64,000 nt of DNA from Euonymus europaeus (lineage: Eukaryota; Streptophyta; Magnoliopsida; Celastrales; Celastraceae): NCBI GenBank assembly GCA_963580455.1, contig OY756962.1, forward strand, positions 15,642,001 through 15,706,000. Reading direction: 5' to 3'. Position 1 is the first letter of the stretch. Every line of letters begins with the position of its first letter. The notes beneath the pieces are model-generated. The model ran no database searches, was not told where the DNA came from, and saw nothing but the letters and a program-made list of their open reading frames with translations. Below, piece by piece: positions 8,861 to 23,146 of this stretch. The translations under genes and the position numbers were made by a program.

Positions 8861-11800
8861 TTGAGAAACTTCGGACCAACAAAGTTGCTCGGGATATACT
8901 TTTTAATGTTCTTCTATGTCAAATTTTACGAGTATAAGCTTCCAAGATAAATTCGATGCCAAAACACCAACTTTTAATCACAAATGGACAAAAACCGTTA
9001 AAAGCTCCTACATAGAGAGAGTTGAGCAACTTCGGACCAACAAAGTTGCTCGGGATATACTTTTTATTGTTCTTCTATGTCAAATTTAACGAGTATAAGC
9101 TTCCAAGATTAATTCGATGCCAAAACACCAACTTTTAATCACAAATGGACAAAAACCGTTAAAAGCTCCTACATAGAGAGAGTTGAGCAACTTCGGACCA
9201 ACAAAGTTGCTCGGGATACACTTTTTATTGTTCTTCTTTGTCAAATTTTACGAGTATAAGCTTCCTAGATATTTTCGATGCTAAAACACCATCTTTCTAT
9301 GACAAATGGACAAAACCGTTAAAAGTCCCTCCATAGAGAGAGTTGAGAAACTTCGGACCATCAAAGTTGCTTGGTGTACGCTTTTTATTGTTCTTCTATG
9401 TCAAATTTTACGAGTATAAGCTTCCAAGATTATTTCGATGCCAAAACACCAACTTTTTATCACAAATGGACAAAAACCGTTAAAAGCTCCTACATAGAGA
9501 GAGTTGAGCAACTTCGGACCAACAAAGTTGATCGGGATACACTTTTTATTGTTCTTCTTTGTCAAATTTTACGAGTATAAGCTTCCTAGATTATTTCGAT
9601 GCTAAAACACCATCTTTCTATGACAAATGGACAAAACCGTTAAAAGCCCCTCCATAGAGAGAGTTGAGCAACATCGGACCATCAAAGTTTCTCGGTGTAC
9701 CCTTTTTATTGTTATTCTATGTCAAATTTTATGAGTATAAGCTTCCAAGATTATTTCGATTCCAAATCACCAACGTTCTATGCGAAATAGACAAAACCGT
9801 TAAAAGCTCCTCCATAGAGAGAGTTGAGAAACTTCGGACCAACAAAGTTGCTCGGGATATACTTTTTAATGTTCTTCTATGTCGAATTTTACGAGTATAA
9901 GCTTCCAAGATAAATTCGATGCCAAAACACCAACTTTTAATCACAAATGGACAAAAACCGTTAAAAGCTCCTACATAGAGAGAGTTGAGCAACTTCGGAC
10001 CAACAAAGTTGCTCGGGATACACTTTTTATTGTTCTTCTTTGTCAAATTTTACGAGTATAAGCTTCCTAGATTTTTTCGATGCTAAAACACCATCTTTCT
10101 ATGACAAATGGACAAAACCGTTAAAAGTCCCTCCATAGAGAGAGTTGAGAAACTTCGGACCATCAAAGTTGCTTGGTGTACGCTTTTTATTGTTCTTCTA
10201 TGTCAAATTTTACGAGTATAAGCTTCCAAGATAAATTCGATGCCAAAACACCAACTTTTAATCACAAATGGACAAAAACCGTTAAAAGCTCCTACATAGA
10301 GAGAGTTGAGCAACTTCGGACCAACAAAGTTGCTCGGGATACACTTTTTATTGTTCTTCTTTGTCAAATTTTACGAGTATAAGCTTCCTAGATATTTTCG
10401 ATGCTAAAACACCATCTTTCTATGACAAATGGACAAAACCGTTAAAAGCCCCACCATAGAGAGAGTTGAGCAACTTCGGACCATCAAAGTTGATCGGTGT
10501 ACACTTTTTATTGTTATTCTTTGTCAAATTTTATGAGTATAAGCTTCCAAGATTATTTCGATTCCAAATCACCAACGTTCTATGCGAAATAGACAAAACC
10601 GTTAAAAGCTCCTCCATAGAGAGAGTTGAGCAACCTCGAACCATCAAAGTTGCTTGATGTAAACTTTTTATTGTCCTTCTATGTCAAATTTTACGAGTAT
10701 AAGCTTCCAAGATTACTTCGATGCCAAAACACCAACTTTTTATCATAAATGGACAAAACCGTTAAAAGCTCCTCCATAGAGAGAGTTGAGCAACTTCGGA
10801 CCAACAAAGTTGCTCGGGATATACTTTTTATTGTTCTTCTATGTCAAATTTAACGAGTATAAGCTTCCAAGATTAATTCGATGCCAAAACACCAACTTTT
10901 AATCACAAATGGACAAAAACCGTTAAAAGCTCCTACATAGAGAGAGTTGAGGAACTTCGGACCAACAAAGTTGCTCGGGATACACTTTTTATTGTTCTTC
11001 TTTGTCAAATTATACGAGTATAAGCTTCCTAGATTTTTTCGATGCTAAAACACCATCTTTCTATGACAAATGGACAAAACCGTTAAAAGTCCAGTCCCTC
11101 CATAGAGAGAGTTGAGAAACTTCGGACCATCAAAGTTGCTTGGTGTACGCTTTTTATTGTTCTTCTATGTCAAATTTTACGAGTATAAGCTTCCAAGATA
11201 AATTCGATGCCAAAACACCAACTTTTAATCACAAATGGACAAAAACCGTTAAAAGCTCCTACATAGAGAGAGTTGAGCAACTTCGGACCAACAAAGTTGC
11301 TCGGGATACACTTTTTATTGTTCTTCTTTGTCAAATTTTACGAGTATAAGCTTCCTAGATTATTTCGATGCTAAAACACCATCTTTCTATGACAAATGGA
11401 CAAAACCGTTAAAAGTCCCTCCATAGAGAGAGTTGAGAAACTTGGACCATCAAAGTTGCTTGGTGTACGCTTTTTATTGTTCTTCTATGTCAAATTTTAC
11501 GAGTATAAGCTTCCAAGATTATTTCGATGCCAAAACACCAACTTTTAATCACAAATGGACAAAAACCGTTAAAAGCTCCTACATAGAGAGAGTTGAGCAA
11601 CTTCGGACCAACAAAGTTGCTCGGGATACACTTTTTATTGTTCTTCTTTGTCAAATTTTACGAGTATAAGCTTCCTAGATTTTTTCGATGCTAAAACACC
11701 ATCTTTCTATGACAAATGGACAAAACCGTTAAAAGCCCCTCCATAGAGAGAGTTGAGAAACATCGGACCATCAAAGTTGCTTGGTGTACCCTTTTTATTG

Positions 11801-12714
11801 TTATTCTATGTCAAATTTTATGAGTATAAGCTTCCAAGATTATTTCGATGCCAAAACACCAACTTTTTATCACAAATGGACAAAAACCGTTAAACGCTCC
11901 TACATAGAGAGAGTTGAGCAACTTCGGACCAACAAAGTTGCTCGGGATACACTTTTTATTGTTCTTCTTTGTCAAATTTTACGAGTATAAGCTTCCTAGA
12001 TTTTTTCGATGCTAAAACACCATCTTTCTATGACAAATGGACAAAACCGTTAAAAGTCCCTCCATAGAGAGAGTTGAGAAACTTCGGACCATCAAAGTTG
12101 CTTGGTTTACGCTTTTTATTGTTCTTCTATGTCAAATTTTACGAGTATAAGCTTCCAAGATAAATTCGATGCCAAAACACCAACTTTTAATCACAAATGG
12201 ACAAAAACCGTTAAAAGCTCCTACATAGAGAGAGTTGAGCAACTTCGGACCAACAAAGTTGCTCGGGATACACTTTTTATTGTTCTTCTTTGTCAAATTT
12301 TACGAGTATAAGCTTCCTAGATTTTTTCGATGCTAAAACACCATCTTTCTATGACAAATGGACAAAACCGTTCAAAGCCCCTCCATAGAGAGAGTTGAGA
12401 AACTTCGGACCATCAAAGTTGCTTGGTGTACGCTTTTTATTGTTCTTCTATGTCAAATTTTACGAGTATAAGCTTCCAAGATTATTTCGATGCCAAAACA
12501 CCAACTTTTTATCACAAATGGACAAAAACCGTTAAACGCTCCTACATAGAGAGAGTTGAGCAACTTCGGAAAAACAAAGTTGCTCGGGATACACTTTTTA
12601 TTATTCTTCTTTGTCAAATTTTACGAGTATAAGCTTCCTAGATTATTTCGATGGTAAAACAACATCTTTCTATGACAAATGGACAAAACCGTTAAAAGCC
12701 GACCATAGAGAGAG

Positions 12715-15700
12715 TTGAGCAACTTCGGACCATCAAAGTTGCTCGGTGTACACTTTTTATTGTTATTCTATGTCAAATTTTATGAGTATAAGCTTCCAAG
12801 ATTACTTCGATGCCAAAACACCAACTTTTTATCACAAATGGACAAAACCGTTAAAAGCTCCAGGCATAGAGAGAGTTGAGCAACTTCGGACCAACAAAGT
12901 TGCTCGGGATACACTTTTTATTGTTCTTCTTTGTCAAATTTTACGAGTATAAGCTTCCTAGATTTTTTCGATGCTAAAACACCATATTTCTATGACAAAT
13001 GGACAAAACCGTTAAAAGTCCCTCCATAGAGAGAGTTGAGAAACTTCGGACCATGAAAGTTGCTTGGTGTACGCTTTTTATTGTTTTTCTATGTCAAATT
13101 TTACGAGTATAAGCTTCCAAGATTATTTCGATGCCAAAACACCAACTTTTTATCACAAATGGACAAAAACCGTTAAAAGCTCCTACATAGAGAGAGTTGA
13201 GCAACTTCGGATCAACAAAGTTGCTCGGGATACACTTTTTATTGTTCTTCTTTGTCAAATTTTACGAGTATAAGCTTCCTAGATTATTTCGATGCTAAAA
13301 CACCATCTTTCTATGACAAATGGACAAAACCGTTAAAAGCCCCTCAATAGAGAGTTGAGCAACTTCGGACCATCAAAGTTGATCGGTGTACACTTTTTAT
13401 TGTTATTCTATGTCAAATTTTATGAGTATAAGCTTCCAAGATTATTTCGATTCCAAATCACCAACGTTCTATGCGAAATAGACAAAACCGTTAAAAGCTC
13501 CTCCATAGAGAGAGTTGAGCAACCTCGAACCATCAAAGTTGCTTGATGTAAACTTTTTATTGTCCTTCTATGTCAAATTTTACGAGTATAAGCTTCCAAG
13601 ATTACTTCGATGCCAAAACACCAACTTTTTATCATAAATGGACAAAACCGTTAAAAGCTCCTCCATAGAGAGAGTTGAGCAACTTCGGACCAACAAAGTT
13701 GCTCGGGATATACTTTTTATTGTTCTTCTATGTCAAATTTAACGAGTATAAGCTTCCAAGATTAATTCGATGCCAAAACACCAACTTTTAATCACAAATG
13801 GACAAAAACCGTTAAAAGCTCCTACATAGAGAGAGTTGAGGAACTTCGGACCAACAAAGTTGCTCGGGATACACTTTTTATTGTTCTTCTTTGTCAAATT
13901 ATACGAGTATAAGCTTCCTAGATTTTTTTGATGCTAAAACACCATCTTTCTATGACAAATGGACAAAACTGTTAAAAGTCCAGTCCCTCCATAGAGAGAG
14001 TTGAGAAACTTCGGACCATCAAAGTTGCTTGGTGTACGCTTTTTATTGTTCTTCTATGTCAAATTTTACGAGTATAAGCTTCCAAGATTATTTCGATGCC
14101 AAAACACCAACTTTTAATCACAAATGGACAAAAACCGTTAAAAGCTCCTACATAGAGAGAGTTGAGCAACTTCGGACCAACAAAGTTGCTCGGGATACAC
14201 TTTTTATTGTTCTTCTTTGTCAAATTTTACGAGTATAAGCTTCCTAGATATTTTCGATGCTAAAACACCATCTTTCTATGACAAATGGACAAAACCGTTA
14301 AAAGTCCCTCCATAGAGAGAGTTGAGAAACTTCGGACCATCAAAGTTGCTTGGTGTACGCTTTTTATTGTTCTTCTATGTCAAATTTTACGAGTATAAGC
14401 TTCCAAGATTATTTCGATGCCAAAACACCAACTTTTTATCACAAATGGACAAAAACCGTTAAAAGCTCCTACATAGAGAGAGTTGAGCAACTTCGGACCA
14501 ACAAAGTTGATCGGGATACACTTTTTATTGTTCTTCTTTGTCAAATTTTACGAGTATAAGCTTCCTAGATTATTTCGATGCTAAAACACCATCTTTCTAT
14601 GACAAATGGACAAAACCGTTAAAAGCCCCTCCATAGAGAGAGTTGAGCAACATCGGACCATCAAAGTTTCTCGGTGTACCCTTTTTATTGTTATTCTATG
14701 TCAAATTTTATGAGTATAAGCTTCCAAGATTATTTCGATTCCAAATCACCAACGTTCTATGCGAAATAGACAAAACCGTTAAAAGCTCCTCCATAGAGAG
14801 AGTTGAGAAACTTCGGACCAACAAAGTTGCTCGGGATATACTTTTTAATGTTCTTCTATGTCAAATTTTACGAGTATAAGCTTCCAAGATAAATTCGATG
14901 CCAAAACACCAACTTTTAATCACAAATGGACAAAAACCGTTAAAAGCTCCTACATAGAGAGAGTTGAGCAACTTCGGACCAACAAAGTTGCTCGGGATAC
15001 ACTTTTTATTGTTCTTCTTTGTCAAATTTTACGAGTATAAGCTTCCTAGATTTTTTCGATGCTAAAACACCATCTTTCTATGACAAATGGACAAAACCGT
15101 TAAAAGTCCCTCCATAGAGAGAGTTGAGAAACTTCGGACCATCAAAGTTGCTTGGTGTACGCTTTTTATTGTTCTTCTATGTCAAATTTTACGAGTATAA
15201 GCTTCCAAGATAAATTCGATGCCAAAACACCAACTTTTAATCACAAATGGACAAAAACCGTTAAAAGCTCCTACATAGAGAGAGTTGAGCAACTTCGGAC
15301 CAACAAAGTTGCTCGGGATACACTTTTTATTGTTCTTCTTTGTCAAATTTTACGAGTATAAGCTTCCTAGATATTTTCGATGCTAAAACACCATCTTTCT
15401 ATGACAAATGGACAAAACCGTTAAAAGTCCCTCCATAGAGAGAGTTGAGAAACTTCGGACCATCAAAGTTGCTTGGTGTACGCTTTTTATTGTTCTTCTA
15501 TGTCAAATTTTACGAGTATAAGTTTCCAAGATAAATTCGATGCCAAAACACCAACTTTTAATCACAAATGGACAAAAACCGTTAAAAGCTCCTACATAGA
15601 GAGAGTTGAGCAACTTCGGACCAACAAAGTTGCTCGGGATACACTTTTTATTGTTCTTCTTTGTCAAATTTTACGAGTATAAGCTTCCTAGATTTTTTCG

Positions 15701-16086
15701 ATGCTAAAACACCATCTTTCTATGACAAATGGACAAAACCGTTAAAAGTCCCTCCATAGAGAGAGTTGAGAAACTTCGGACCATCAAAGTTGCTTGGTGT
15801 ACGCTTTTTATTGTTCTTCTATGTCAAATTTTACGAGTATAAGCTTCCAAGATTATTTCGATGCCAAAACACCAACTTTTTATCACAAATGGACAAAAAC
15901 CGTTAAACGCTCCTACATAGAGAGAGTTGAGCAACTTCGGAAAAACAAAGTTGCTCGGGATACACTTTTTATTGTTCTTCTTTGTCAAATTTTACGAGTA
16001 TAAGCTTCCTAGATTATTTCGATGGTAAAACAACATCTTTCTATGACAAATGGACAAAACCGTTAAAAGCCCCTCCATAGAGAGAG
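12715..16086 (+). repeat. Long unit of 21 monomers (3372 bp)
   Basis: The unit begins with the GCTCCAGGC tag (12857) and ends where the first core-like L segment starts at 16087. The monomer just before it has the contracted GCCGACCATAG (near 12699). A two-base contraction of the GA run is seen near 13345 (CTCAATAGAGAGTTGAG). The third AGTCCAGTCC tag is at 13977-13986. The last D monomer before the core is near 14740. Confidence 0.75.
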
Positions 16087-18814
16087 TTGAGCAACTTCGG
16101 ACCATCAAAGTTGCTCGGTGTACACTTTTTATTGTTATTCTATGTCAAATTTTATGAGTATAAGCTTCCAAGATTACTTCGATGCCAAAACACCAACTTT
16201 TTATCACAAATGGACAAAACCGTTAAAAGCTCCTCCATAGAGAGAGTTGAGCAACTTCGGACCAACAAAGTTGCTCGGGATATACTTTTTATTGTTCTTC
16301 TATGTCAAATTTTACGAGTATAAGCTTCCAAGATTAATTCGATGCCAAAACACCAACTTTTAATCACAAATGGACAAAAACCGTTAAAAGCTCCTACATA
16401 GAGAGAGTTGAGCAACTTCGGACCAACAAAGTTGCTCGGGATACACTTTTTATTGTTCTTCTTTGTCAAATTTTACGAGTATAAGTTTCCTAGATTTTTT
16501 CGATGCTAAAACCCCGTCTTTCTATGACAAATGGACAAAACCGTTAAAAGTCCCTCCACAGAGAGAGTTGAGAAACTTCGGACCATCAAAGTTGCTTGGT
16601 GTACGCTTTTTACTGTTCTTCTATGTCAAATTTTACGAGTATAAGCTTCCAAGATTATTTCGATGCCAAAACACCAACTTTTTATCACAAATGGACAAAA
16701 ACCGTTAAAAGCTCCTACATAGAGAGAGTTGAGCAACTTCGGATCAACAAAGTTGCTCGGGATACACTTTTTATTGTTCTTCTTTGTCAAATTTTACGAG
16801 TATAAGCTTCCTAGATTATTTCGATGCTAAAACACCATCTTTCTATGACAAATGGACAAAACCGTTAAAAGCCCCTCCATAGAGAGAGTTGAGAAACTTC
16901 GGACCATCAAAGTTGCTTGGTGTACGCTTTTTATTGTTCTTCTATGTCAAATTTTACGAGTATAAGCTTCCAAGATAAATTCGATGCCAAAACACCAACT
17001 TTTAATCACAAATGGACAAAAACTGTTAAAAGCTCCTACATAGAGAGAGTTGAGCAACTTCGGACCAACAAAGTTGCTCGGGATACACTTTTTATTGTTC
17101 TTCTTTGTCAAATTTTACGAGTATAAGCTTCCTAGATTTTTTCGATGCTAAAACACCATCTTTCTATGACAAATGGACAAAACCGTTAAAAGTCCCTCCA
17201 TAGAGAGAGTTGAGAAACTTCGGACCATCAAAGTTACTTGGTGTACGCTTTTTATTGTTCTTCTATGTCAAATTTTACGAGTATAAGTTTCCAAGATAAA
17301 TTCGATGCCAAAACACCAACTTTTAATCACAAATGGACAAAAACCGTTAAAAGCTCCTACATAGAGAGAGTTGAGCAACTTCGGACCAACAAAGTTGCTC
17401 GGGATACACTTTTTATTGTTCTTCTTTGTCAAATTTTACGAGTATAAGCTTCCTAGATTTTTTCGATGCTAAAACACCATCTTTCTATGACAAATGGACA
17501 AAACCGTTAAAAGTCCCTCCATAGAGAGAGTTGAGAAACTTCGGACCATCAAAGTTACTTGGTGTACGCTTTTTATTGTTCTTTTATGTCAAATTTTACG
17601 TGTATAAGTTTCCAAGATAAATTCGATGCCAAAACACCAACTTTTAATCACAAATGGACAAAAACCGTTAAAAGCTCCTACATAGAGAGAGTTGAGCAAC
17701 TTCGGACCAACAAAGTTGCTCGGGATACACTTTTTATTGTTCTTCTTTGTCAAATTTTACGAGTATAAGCTTCCTAGATTTTTTCGATGCTAAAACACCA
17801 TCTTTCTATGACAAATGGACAAAACCGTTAAAAGTCCCTCCATAGAGAGAGTTGAGAAACTTCGGACCATCAAAGTTGCTTGGTGTACGCTTTTTATTGT
17901 TCTTCTATGTCAAATTTTACGAGTATAAGCTTCCAAGATTATTTCGATGCCAAAACACCAACTTTTTATCACAAATGGACAAAAACCGTTAAACGCTCCT
18001 ACATAGAGAGAGTTGAGCAACTTCGGACCAACAAAGTTGCTCGGGATACACTTTTTATTGTTCTTCTTTGTCAAATTTTACGAGTATAAGCTTCCTAGAT
18101 TTTTTCGATGCTAAAACACCATCTTTCTATGACAAATGGACAAAACCGTTAAAAGTCCCTCCATAGAGAGAGTTGAGAAACTTCGGACCATCAAAGTTGC
18201 TTGGTGTACGCTTTTTATTGTTCTTCTATGTCAAATTTTACGAGTATAAGCTTCCAAGATAAATTCGATGCCAAAACACCAACTTTTAATCACAAATGGA
18301 CAAAAACCGTTAAAAGCTCCTACATAGAGAGAGTTGAGCAACTTCGGACCAACAAAGTTGCTCGGGATACACTTTTTATTGTTCTTCTTTGTCAAATTTT
18401 ACGAGTATAAGCTTCCTAGATATTTTCGATGCTAAAACACCATCTTTCTATGACAAATGGACAAAACCGTTAAAAGTCCCTCCATAGAGAGAGTTGAGAA
18501 ACTTCGGACCATCAAAGTTGCTTGGTGTACGCTTTTTATTGTTCTTCTATGTCAAATTTTACGAGTATAAGTTTCCAAGATAAATTCGATGCCAAAACAC
18601 CAACTTTTAATCACAAATGGACAAAAACCGTTAAAAGCTCCTACATAGAGAGAGTTGAGCAACTTCGGACCAACAAAGTTGCTCGGGATACACTTTTTAT
18701 TGTTCTTCTTTGTCAAATTTTACGAGTATAAGCTTCCTAGATTTTTTCGATGCTAAAACACCATCTTTCTATGACAAATGGACAAAACCGTTAAAAGTCC
18801 CTCCATAGAGAGAG
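16087..18814 (+). repeat. Transition block of 17 monomers (2728 bp), related to 45.6-47.3 kb
   Basis: This is the first D-free block. Its first 1.7 kb has the same monomer order and rare markers as 45615-47296: CTCCACAGAGAG near 16555 and 46083, TTTTTACTGTTC near 16608 and 46136, CGGATCAACA near 16740 and 46268, and AAAAACTGTT near 17018 and 46547. The offset is about 29.53 kb, or 184 monomers. Private changes here include AAAACCCCGTC near 16509 and TTCTTTTATG near 17580. Confidence 0.78.
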
Positions 18815-21382
18815 TTGAGAAACTTCGGACCATCAAAGTTGCTCGGTGTACGCTTTTTATTGTTATTCTATGTCAAATTTTATGAGTATAAGCTTCCAAG
18901 ATTATTTCGATGCCAAAACACCAACTTTTTATCACAAATGGACAAAACCGTTAAAAGCTCCTCCATAGAGAGAGTTGAGCAACTTCGGACCAACAAAGTT
19001 GCTCGGGATATACTTTTTATTGTTCTTCTATGTCAAATTTTACGAGTATAAGCTTCCAAGATTAATTCGATGCCAAAACACCAACTTTTAATCACAAATG
19101 GACAAAAACCGTTAAAAGCTCCTACATAGAGAGAGTTGAGCAACTTCGGACCAACAAAGTTGCTCGGGATACACTTTTTATTGTTCTTCTTTGTCAAATT
19201 TTACGAGTATAAGCTTCCTAGATTTTTTCGATGCTAAAACACCATCTTTCTATGACAAATGGACAAAACCGTTAAAAGTCCCTCCATAGAGAGAGTTGAG
19301 AAACTTCAGACCATCAAAGTTACTTGGTGTACGCTTTTTATTGTTCTTCTATGTCAAATTTTACGTGTATAAGTTTCCAAGATAAATTCGATGCCAAAAC
19401 ACCAACTTTTAATCACAAATGGACAAAAACCGTTAAAAGCTCCTACATAGAGAGAGTTGAGCAACTTCGGACCAACAAAGTTGCTCGGGATACACTTTTT
19501 ATTGTTCTTCTTTGTCAAATTTTACGAGTATAAGCTTCCTAGATTTTTTCGATGCTAAAACACCATCTTTCTATGACAAATGGACAAAACCGTTAAAAGT
19601 CCCTCCATAGAGAGAGTTGAGAAACTTCGGACCATCAAAGTTGCTTGGTGTACGCTTTTTATTGTTCTTCTATGTCAAATTTTACGAGTATAAGCTTCCA
19701 AGATTATTTCGATGCCAAAACACCAACTTTTTATCACAAATGGACAAAAACCGTTAAACGCTCCTACATAGAGAGAGTTGAGCAACTTCGGACCAACAAA
19801 TTTGCTCGGGATACACTTTTTATTGTTCTTCTTTGTCAAATTTTACGAGTATAAGCTTCCTAGATTTTTTCGATGCTAAAACACCATCTTTCTATGACAA
19901 ATGGACAAAACCGTTAAAAGTCCCTTCATAGAGAGAGTTGAGAAACTTCGGACCATCAAAGTTGCTCGGTGTACGCTTTTTATTGTTCTTCTATGTCAAA
20001 TTTTACGAGTATAAGCTTCCAAGATAAATTCGATGCCAAAACACCAACTTTTAATCACAAATGGACAAAAACCGTTAAAAGCTCCTACATAGAGAGAGTT
20101 GAGCAACTTCGGACCAACAAAGTTGCTCGGGATACACTTTTTATTGTTCTTCTTTGTCAAATTTTACGAGTATAAGCTTCCTAGATTTTTTCGATGCTAA
20201 AACACCATCTTTCTATGACAAATGGACAAAACCGTTAAAAGCCCCTCCATAGAGAGAGTTGAGAAACTTCGGACCATCAAAGTTGCTTGGTGTACGCTTT
20301 TTATTGTTCTTCTATGTCAAATTTTACGAGTATAAGCTTCCAAGATTATTTCGATGCCAAAACACCAACTTTTTATCACAAATGGACAAAAACCGTTAAA
20401 CGCTCCTACATAGAGAGAGTTGAGCAACTTCGGACCAACAAAGTTGCTCGGGATACACTTTTTATTGTTATTCTATGTCAAATTTTATGAGTATAAGCTT
20501 CCAAGATTAATTCGATGCCAAAACACCAACTTTTAATCACAAATGGACAAAAACCGTTAAAAGCTCCTACATAGAGAGAGTTGAGCAACTTCGGACCAAC
20601 AAAGTTGCTCGGGATACACTTTTTATTGTTCTTCTTTGTCAAATTTTACGAGTATAAGCTTCCTAGATTTTTTCGATGCTAAAACACCATCTTTCTATGA
20701 CAAATGGACAAAACCGTTAAAAGTCCCTCCATAGAGAGAGTTGAGAAACTTCGGACCATCAAAGTTGCTTGGTGTACGCTTTTTATTGTTCTTCTATGTC
20801 AAATTTTACGAGTATAAGCTTCCAAGATTATTTCGATGCCAAAACACCAACTTTTTATCACAAATGGACAAAAACCGTTAAACGCTCCTACATAGAGAGA
20901 GTTGAGCAACTTCGGACCAACAAAGTTGCTCGGGATACACTTTTTATTGTTCTTCTTTGTCAAATTTTACGAGTATAAGCTTCCTAGATATTTTCGATGC
21001 TAAAACACCATCTTTCTATGACAAATGGACAAAACCGTTAAAAGTCCCTTCATAGAGAGAGTTGAGAAACTTCGGACCATCAAAGTTGCTTGGTGTACGC
21101 TTTTTATTGTTCTTCTATGTCAAATTTTACGAGTATAAGCTTCCAAGATAAATTCGATGCCAAAACACCAACTTTTTATCACAAATGGACAAAAACCGTT
21201 AAACGCTCCTACATAGAGAGAGTTGAGCAACTTCGGAAAAACAAAGTTGCTCGGGATACACTTTTTATTGTTCTTCTTTGTCAAATTTTACGAGTATAAG
21301 CTTCCTAGATTATTTCGATGGTAAAACAACATCTTTCTATGACAAATGGACAAAACCGTTAAAAGCCCCTCCATAGAGAGAG
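18815..21382 (+). repeat. Core HOR, 16-mer copy 1 (2568 bp)
   Basis: Order: L-like segment (GAGAAACTTCGG at its start and TTATTTCG in place of TTACTTCG), GTGTATAAGTTTCC dimer (19324), AAACGCTCC dimer (19645), GATAAATTCG dimer (19969), then a chimeric A monomer whose tail switches near 20465. A second AAACGCTCC dimer (20769) and a CGGAAAAACA dimer (21090) complete it. It carries TTCAGACC near 19307. It is five monomers longer than the 11-mer because of the inserted segment that starts at the chimeric junction. Confidence 0.82.
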
Positions 21383-23146
21383 TTGAGCAACTTCGGACCA
21401 TCAAAGTTGCTCGGTGTACACTTTTTATTGTTATTCTATGTCAAATTTTATGAGTATAAGCTTCCAAGATTACTTCGATGCCAAAACACCAACTTTTTAT
21501 CACAAATGGACAAAACCGTTAAAAGCTCCTCCATAGAGAGAGTTGAGCAACTTCGGACCAACAAAGTTGCTCGGGATATACTTTTTATTGTTCTTCTATG
21601 TCAAATTTTACGAGTATAAGCTTCCAAGATTAATTCGATGCCAAAACACCAACTTTTAATCACAAATGGACAAAAACCGTTAAAAGCTCCTACATAGAGA
21701 GAGTTGAGCAACTTCGGACCAACAAAGTTGCTCGGGATACACTTTTTATTGTTCTTCTTTGTCAAATTTTACGAGTATAAGCTTCCTAGATTTTTTCGAT
21801 GCTAAAACACCATCTTTCTATGACAAATGGACAAAACCGTTAAAAGTCCCTCCATAGAGAGAGTTGAGAAACTTCAGACCATCAAAGTTACTTGGTGTAC
21901 GCTTTTTATTGTTCTTCTATGTCAAATTTTACGTGTATAAGTTTCCAAGATAAATTCGATGCCAAAACACCAACTTTTAATCACAAATGGACAAAAACCG
22001 TTAAAAACTCCTACATAGAGAGAGTTGAGCAACTTCGGACCAACAAAGTTGCGCGGGATACACTTTTTATTGTTCTTCTTTGTCAAATTTTACGAGTATA
22101 AGCTTCCTAGATTTTTTCGATGCTAAAACACCATCTTTCTATGACAAATGGACAAAACCGTTAAAAGTCCCTCCATAGAGAGAGTTGAGAAACTTCGGAC
22201 CATCAAAGTTGCTTGGTGTACGCTTTTTATTGTTCTTCTATGTCAAATTTTACGAGTATAAGCTTCCAAGATTATTTCGATGCCAAAACACCAACTTTTT
22301 ATCACAAATGGACAAAAACCGTTAAACGCTCCTACATAGAGAGAGTTGAGCAACTTCGGACCAACAAAGTTGCTCGGGATACACTTTTTATTGTTCTTCT
22401 TTGTCAAATTTTACGAGTATAAGCTTCCTGATTTTTTCGATGCTAAAACACCATCTTTCTATGACAAATGGACAAAACCGTTAAAAGTCCCTTCATAGAG
22501 AGAGTTGAGAAACTTCGGACCATCAAAGTTGCTTGGTGTACGCTTTTTATTGTTCTTCTATGTCAAATTTTACGAGTATAAGCTTCCAAGATAAATTCGA
22601 TGCCAAAACACCAACTTTTAATCACAAATGGACAAAAACCGTTAAAAGCTCCTACATAGAGAGAGTTGAGCAACTTCGGACCAACAAAGTTGCTCGGGAT
22701 ACACTTTTTATTGTTCTTCTTTGTCAAATTTTACGAGTATAAGCTTCCTAGATTTTTTCGATGCTAAAACACCATCTTTCTATGACAAATGGACAAAACC
22801 GTTAAAAGCCCCTCCATAGAGAGAGTTGAGAAACTTCGGACCATCAAAGTTGCTTGGTGTACGCTTTTTATTGTTCTTCTATGTCAAATTTTACGAGTAT
22901 AAGCTTCCAAGATTATTTCGATGCCAAAACACCAACTTTTTATCACAAATGGACAAAAACCGTTAAACGCTCCTACATAGAGAGAGTTGAGCAACTTCGG
23001 AAAAACAAAGTTGCTCGGGATACACTTTTTATTGTTCTTCTTTGTCAAATTTTACGAGTATAAGCTTCCTAGATTATTTCGATGGTAAAACAACATCTTT
23101 CTATGACAAATGGACAAAACCGTTAAAAGCCCCTCCATAGAGAGAG
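21383..23146 (+). repeat. Core HOR, 11-mer copy (1764 bp)
   Basis: This is the basic 11-monomer core unit: an L trimer followed by four B-A dimers, with markers in the order GTGTATAAGTTTCC (21892), AAACGCTCC (22213), GATAAATTCG (22533) and CGGAAAAACA (22854). It is one base short because CCTAGATT is CCTGATT near 22428. It shares TTCAGACC (near 21875) and GTTGCGCGGG (near 22049) with the 25715 and 38556 units. Confidence 0.85.
21458..21617 (+). repeat. Type L monomer (representative, 160 bp)
   Basis: L monomers resemble A but have TTACTTCGATGCC after the HindIII site, only four A's before CCGTT, CTCCTCCATAG, and GGGATATAC in place of GGGATACAC. They are preceded by a tail reading GGTGTACACTTTTTATTG, TTATTCTATG and TTTTATGAGTAT. 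One L monomer opens each 11-mer or 16-mer unit of the core, so it is a good phase marker. Two sub-lineages exist: GAGTTGAGCAAC (for example near 21540) and GAGTTGATCAAC (for example near 23305 and 29409). Confidence 0.9.

Larger units (their letters stand above)
7899..12714 (+). repeat. Long unit of 30 monomers (4816 bp)
   Basis: The unit runs between two GCTCCAGGC-tagged starts. It contains a tandem D-monomer pair (8541-8860), a segment at 9371-10382 that is repeated at 14350-15361 (offset 4979 bp, 31 monomers), and a segment at 10466-11349 repeated at 13355-14238 (offset 2889 bp, 18 monomers). The differing offsets show that several unequal exchanges, not one duplication, built this part. 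The 5-bp tag AGTCCAGTCC is at 11088-11097. Confidence 0.75.

Noticed and set aside
9729..10046. Open frame of 105 codons on the minus strand
   Set aside because: It is the only long minus-strand frame and depends on local repeat variants. No equivalent appears in sister copies such as 14708-15025.
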